Below are positions 29,821 to 32,959 of a stretch of DNA of 32,959 nt, piece by piece. A program made the position numbers and the translations under genes. How positions within the stretch are numbered: position 1 is the first letter of the stretch; every line of letters starts with the position of its first letter. Source of the stretch: Nemertoderma westbladi (Eukaryota; Xenacoelomorpha; Nemertodermatida; Nemertodermatidae); NCBI GenBank assembly GCA_032718475.1, contig JAUCBJ010001368.1, forward strand, positions 1 to 32,959, written 5' to 3'. The notes beneath the pieces were generated by a model. It saw nothing but the letters and a program-made list of their open reading frames with translations. It was not told where the DNA came from and did not search any database.

Positions 29821-30549
29821 TCATCCCTGTTGGTCTCCATCGCCACGGGGCTGTCCGAATGCGAAACCCCCCGGGCGATCAGATTCCGCCACAGGATCCA
29901 CAACCTCGTTGGGATCGTGGTCTAGAATCCGACACAAAATGTTCGGCGTTTTCAACAATCTAAATCCCCCGTGCTGCAGAGGAAATACGTCCTCGAGGAA
30001 ATAGTAAATATGCCCGACGGCTATCCCCATAAAATCGACCGTGGGAGAGTTTCCTAAGAGTAGACTAAAGGCTAGCAGCACCCAAGGGAGATACGGAGCA
30101 TGGAATGATATAACTCCGAAAAAATTCATCCTTATAAAAGGATTCCTTCGGGACCACACGTAGACTAACATAATAGTAAAAGCCTGACCCAGGAAGACTA
30201 GACTTATAAACAATCCCATGACTGCCATTATTGTCCCGCCGAAAACAAACATCCAAGCCATATCGGCCACTCGACCTCGGAAAGAACCCTCCTCCAACAT
30301 ACGGCAGTACCGGTAGGTAAATATCATGCTGAATAAAAAGTTAAAACCTATGTTCCCGAAGTATGTGAATGTGGTTAAAATTCTCCATATTTGGAAGTGC
30401 CAAAATATGAGTTGAGGGTTGTAGTATAGTTGAAACGGCGAAACTAGTTCCAATTGTACGGCTATAGTTGTGAGCACGCAGGCAGTTGTGTAGGACCGCG
30501 TTATTAAAGGTATTTGTGTATATTCATTCAGGTATGTATTGGCCGCCAT
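29821..30549 (-). CDS. DERL2: Derlin (Derlin-2 type), ER-associated degradation
   Basis: 242 aa, the usual length of Derlin-2/3, and collinear with animal Derlin-2 throughout. Derlins are catalytically dead rhomboid relatives in the ER membrane that help move misfolded proteins to the cytosol with HRD1 and p97/VCP. Seen: the N-terminal [17 protein letters not shown] segment; the conserved W55-R56 of loop 1; FNFLF and [15 protein letters not shown] after the second membrane span; [26 protein letters not shown]; GxxxG (G175, G179) in the last span; then a cytosolic tail with the p97-binding SHP motif RPGGFAFG (225-232). There is no rhomboid Ser/His dyad, as expected. The start has A at -3 and G at +4. 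It is a single exon with no frame damage. Confidence 0.97.
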   Translation of the reverse strand: MAANTYLNEYTQIPLITRSYTTACVLTTIAVQLELVSPFQLYYNPQLIFWHFQIWRILTTFTYFGNIGFNFLFSMIFTYRYCRMLEEGSFRGRVADMAWMFVFGGTIMAVMGLFISLVFLGQAFTIMLVYVWSRRNPFIRMNFFGVISFHAPYLPWVLLAFSLLLGNSPTVDFMGIAVGHIYYFLEDVFPLQHGGFRLLKTPNILCRILDHDPNEVVDPVAESDRPGGFAFGQPRGDGDQQG

Positions 30550-31396
30550 AATCAGATATTATATAACTAATATATTTTCGCTACAACACCATCTGACCAT
30601 AGCCTACAACTTTGTTTAATTTTGAACTTCAAACAACAACAACAACTGAACTACCAGACCACAAAATGTTCTACATTCTGACAGCTCTACCAGCTCAGCT
30701 ACAAGAGCTATCGGCCTACTGGGTTCTCTGGTTCTATCACATTTGAGGCACAGTGACAAACACCTTTCCCCAGTGGTCATTTTTGGACCAATTTGTCTCA
30801 AATTTTACACATACCGTACACTCTCTGACCTATGTCAGCTATGTCTGTATGTGTAACTTCATAGAAAAAAAAATTTAAATTAGGGTGATTTTCCGCTTCA
30901 AGCAGCACGATTGAAAATCATGAGTTTATGGCTTTTTTCTCGAAAAGTCCATTTTTGCCTGTTTTCAAATGTGCACCATTTCCTCAATTTTCCTTCAATT
31001 TGCAGGAAAATCTACAGACAGACACCCAAGGTCGTGTATTTAATGTGGTGTAAATATTACGGCTGTAGATCGCAGAGGCCGATGTGCCCTTCACGCAGCA
31101 CGTGAAAAAACTGTATTTTCTAGAAAAATACTTAACTTAAATTGACCACTGTCAGTACCGGGCTCTTTCCGTTTAACAACTGCAGTATTCTGTATTCAGC
31201 AGTTTAGTCTGTCAGCTGGTCAGTATTACTACTATCAGACTATATTACTGTCAAATTTTTTTTTATTGTACCGGTTCACCAGTATTGGTGTACAGGTGTA
31301 TGGTGTATAAACACAACATTTAACATTAACATTTTTTCTACCGACTGTCTGACCATATCTGCATATGGCAGGGTTTCCCTAAATTAGTACAGTAGT

Positions 31397-31649
31397 AAAG
31401 TGATCGTTTATTGTTTTGGTTAGAAAAGCCCGCCTCTGTAACCTGCTCCTTTCCCTCAATTGGTAAAGTGGCTGAGTGGCTGTTTACTGTTTTGGGGTTT
31501 GATAAAGTGATCGTTTATTGTTTTGGTTAGAAAAGCCCACCTCTGCAACTTGCTCCTTTCCCATAATTTGAAAAGTGGCCGTTTGTTGTTTTGGTTAGAA
31601 AAGCCTGCCTCTGTAGACTGTAGATATGTTACCTGCTCCTTACCCTCAA
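31397..31649. repeat. Tandem/dispersed repeat GTTTATTGTTTTGGTTAGAAA
   Basis: Three good copies and one partial copy of a 70-75-bp unit: AAAGTGATCGTTTATTGTT, then TTGGTTAGAAAAGCC, then CCTGCTCCTTTCCC. Related single copies occur in the duplicated block at about 7484-7540 and 22108-22153, so the unit is a dispersed family. Confidence 0.85.
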
Positions 31650-31864
31650 AAAAACTGTGAAATTAATTTGCATGCGTTGTATTGTCAGATTGTTTAATAC
31701 TCATACCGGTATTTCTATTACCGGCACTGTATTATTCAGTTATTATTCTCAGATTATGCTGTTAGGCCTATCAGGTTATGTTTATGTATAATCAAAATAT
31801 TGATTGAGAAAACCATGTTTATCTAGGGCCTAAACCCTAAAGTCTTTACAATTTTTGGGAAAAT

Positions 31865-32165
31865 TTTTCTCTCCTGCTAATACCCCGAGGAGACCGGGAA
31901 ATTTGAGAAAAGTATCAAAGTCTTTTCATACATAGCGGTACGAGGTACGATGCAGTACCGGTACTGGCTGACCGGTAGGCCTACATGCCTACCGTAATGA
32001 ACAGATGAATATTCGAAAAAAAAAAATTTTGAATAGGCTAAAGATTGTGAAAAAAAACTCCCGTACCGGTACCGTATTTTTTCCCGGTATTTTCCCGAGG
32101 AAACTGGGAAATTTGAGAAAAATATCAGTCTTTTCATATATAGCTGTATAGACAATGCAGAAGTG
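31865..32165. repeat. Imperfect direct duplication, about 210-bp period
   Basis: CCGAGGAGACCGGGAAATTT near 31883 recurs as CCGAGGAAACTGGGAAATTT near 32095, each followed by GAGAAAA, AGTCTTTTCATA and a GATGCAG- or AATGCAG-type word. Conservation is partial. Confidence 0.75.
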
Positions 32166-32510
32166 AATATGAGAAAAATTTTCCAAGTGTTTTCTCACCA
32201 GACAAGTGTTTTAGATGCATGCGTTTTTTAGCGTTTCAGTGCCCCCCAAACCCTGAAACCGGAAATTCCCCAGTACCGCCCTGCCAGTACAGCAGTACTG
32301 CTACTGCAGTACCAGAAAACCGCACTAAAGCACTACCGGTAGGCCTACTTCGAGCTGTCTAGGGCTACCTACTGCACTGCACTGTAAGTACAGAAGTGGA
32401 AATACACTATCTGACTATAGCACTAATCACTAATAGTCCAGTACAGCAGTAGTCAAATATTACCAGTGCTGTTTATAATGTAGGCCTAGGTATAAGTTTT
32501 CGTCACCTTC

Positions 32511-32822
32511 AAGGCAGAACCCCCTAAGTCGATTTTTTTCGATTTTCATGTTTTTGACTTTTTGGGTAATTCGATATCGGCTTTTTCGTCTGGCAGAACC
32601 CCGAAGCTTTTCTACCAGCCATTTTTGAGTTATAAGCCAAAGACAGTTCCCCGTAACTTATGCCCACTTCGAGGCAGAACCCCACAAGTCAATAATTGGC
32701 TTGCAAAACACCGTAAATTCAAGTATATGAAATTCAGTCCACCTGGCAAAACCCCTTAAATCAGAAATAACAACCTGTAAAACCCCTTAAATCAGAAACA
32801 ATAGCCTGGCAAAACCCCGTAA
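32511..32822. repeat. Degenerate GGCAAAACCCC repeat
   Basis: Eight or so diverged units around GGCAGAACCCC or GGCAAAACCCCTTAAATCAG, with irregular spacing that tightens to about 30 bp at the right end. Confidence 0.75.
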
Positions 32823-32959
32823 TTTATCATTTATATACTGGTTTGTATTGCGGCCAGGACACAAATATTAATGAGGGACACAAACATTAATAGGGCAGGG
32901 GCCCATGGTTGCCAATGGATATTAATATGAGCGATGGTGATGCTTGCCATCAGACGATC

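Larger units (their letters stand above)
30550..32959. other. Repeat-rich intergenic DNA at right edge
   Basis: 2.4 kb with no gene I can support. The left end would hold the Derlin promoter. It contains the dispersed repeat block at 31397-31649, an imperfect duplication at 31865-32165, many CAGTAC, ACCGGT and TAGGCCTA palindromes, and a degenerate array at 32511-32822. Small open frames (30616-30801, 30911-31105, 32562-32759) show no domain. Confidence 0.6.

Noticed and set aside
29546-29824. 92-aa minus-strand frame overlapping the Derlin stop
   Set aside because: It begins in the last codons of Derlin in another frame and runs through AT-rich 3' flank. Composition and lack of domain suggest UTR.

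Overview
The window is metazoan genomic DNA, most likely from an aquatic or otherwise repeat-rich invertebrate. The reasons are AT-rich non-coding DNA full of tandem and dispersed repeats, a mag-type Ty3/gypsy element, a metazoan-type non-LTR reverse transcriptase remnant, and animal-type cytochrome P450, PGS1 and Derlin genes. The species cannot be fixed from the sequence. All three conserved host genes read as single uninterrupted exons, so the genome or this locus seems intron-poor.

Left two thirds (1-22690): a large direct tandem duplication. Copy A (1-8074, cut by the left edge) and copy B (about 8075-22690) share this order: a 40/41-bp satellite array; a minus-strand CYP2-like P450 gene; about 2.4 kb of non-coding DNA; a 33-bp minisatellite (CCAACCTAACCAACATAACGG core); a C-rich GGACACTTCCCCC minisatellite; and about 1.4-1.8 kb of non-coding flank ending at ACTATACACTCTT. 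The P450 in copy A (1987-3447) is intact. The one in copy B has a 7-bp deletion that shifts the frame, so it is a pseudogene. Copy B also gained a 538-bp foldback/MITE-like element 41 bp upstream of the P450 start, a longer minisatellite, and a complete 4.86-kb mag-like Ty3/gypsy retrotransposon (16410-21271). That element has identical 71-bp LTRs and a 5-bp target duplication, and its empty site is preserved in copy A.

Right third (22691-32959): single-copy DNA. It holds a decayed non-LTR RT fragment (about 24151-24620, minus) cut off by a short tandem array, then two conserved housekeeping genes on the minus strand. These are PGS1 (mitochondrial phosphatidylglycerophosphate synthase, 25639-27066) and a Derlin-2-type ERAD protein (29821-30549). 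They are about 2.75 kb apart and show no sign of being an operon. The last 2.4 kb is repeat-rich non-coding DNA.

I found no new multi-gene system. The most informative material is the history of the duplicated P450 block (satellite, gene, pseudogene, MITE, retroelement) and oddities of the gypsy element: an apparent +1 frame change after the protease, a glutamate where the RT catalytic box normally has its first aspartate, very short LTRs, a two-part tRNA-Ser-like primer site, and base composition very unlike its surroundings.
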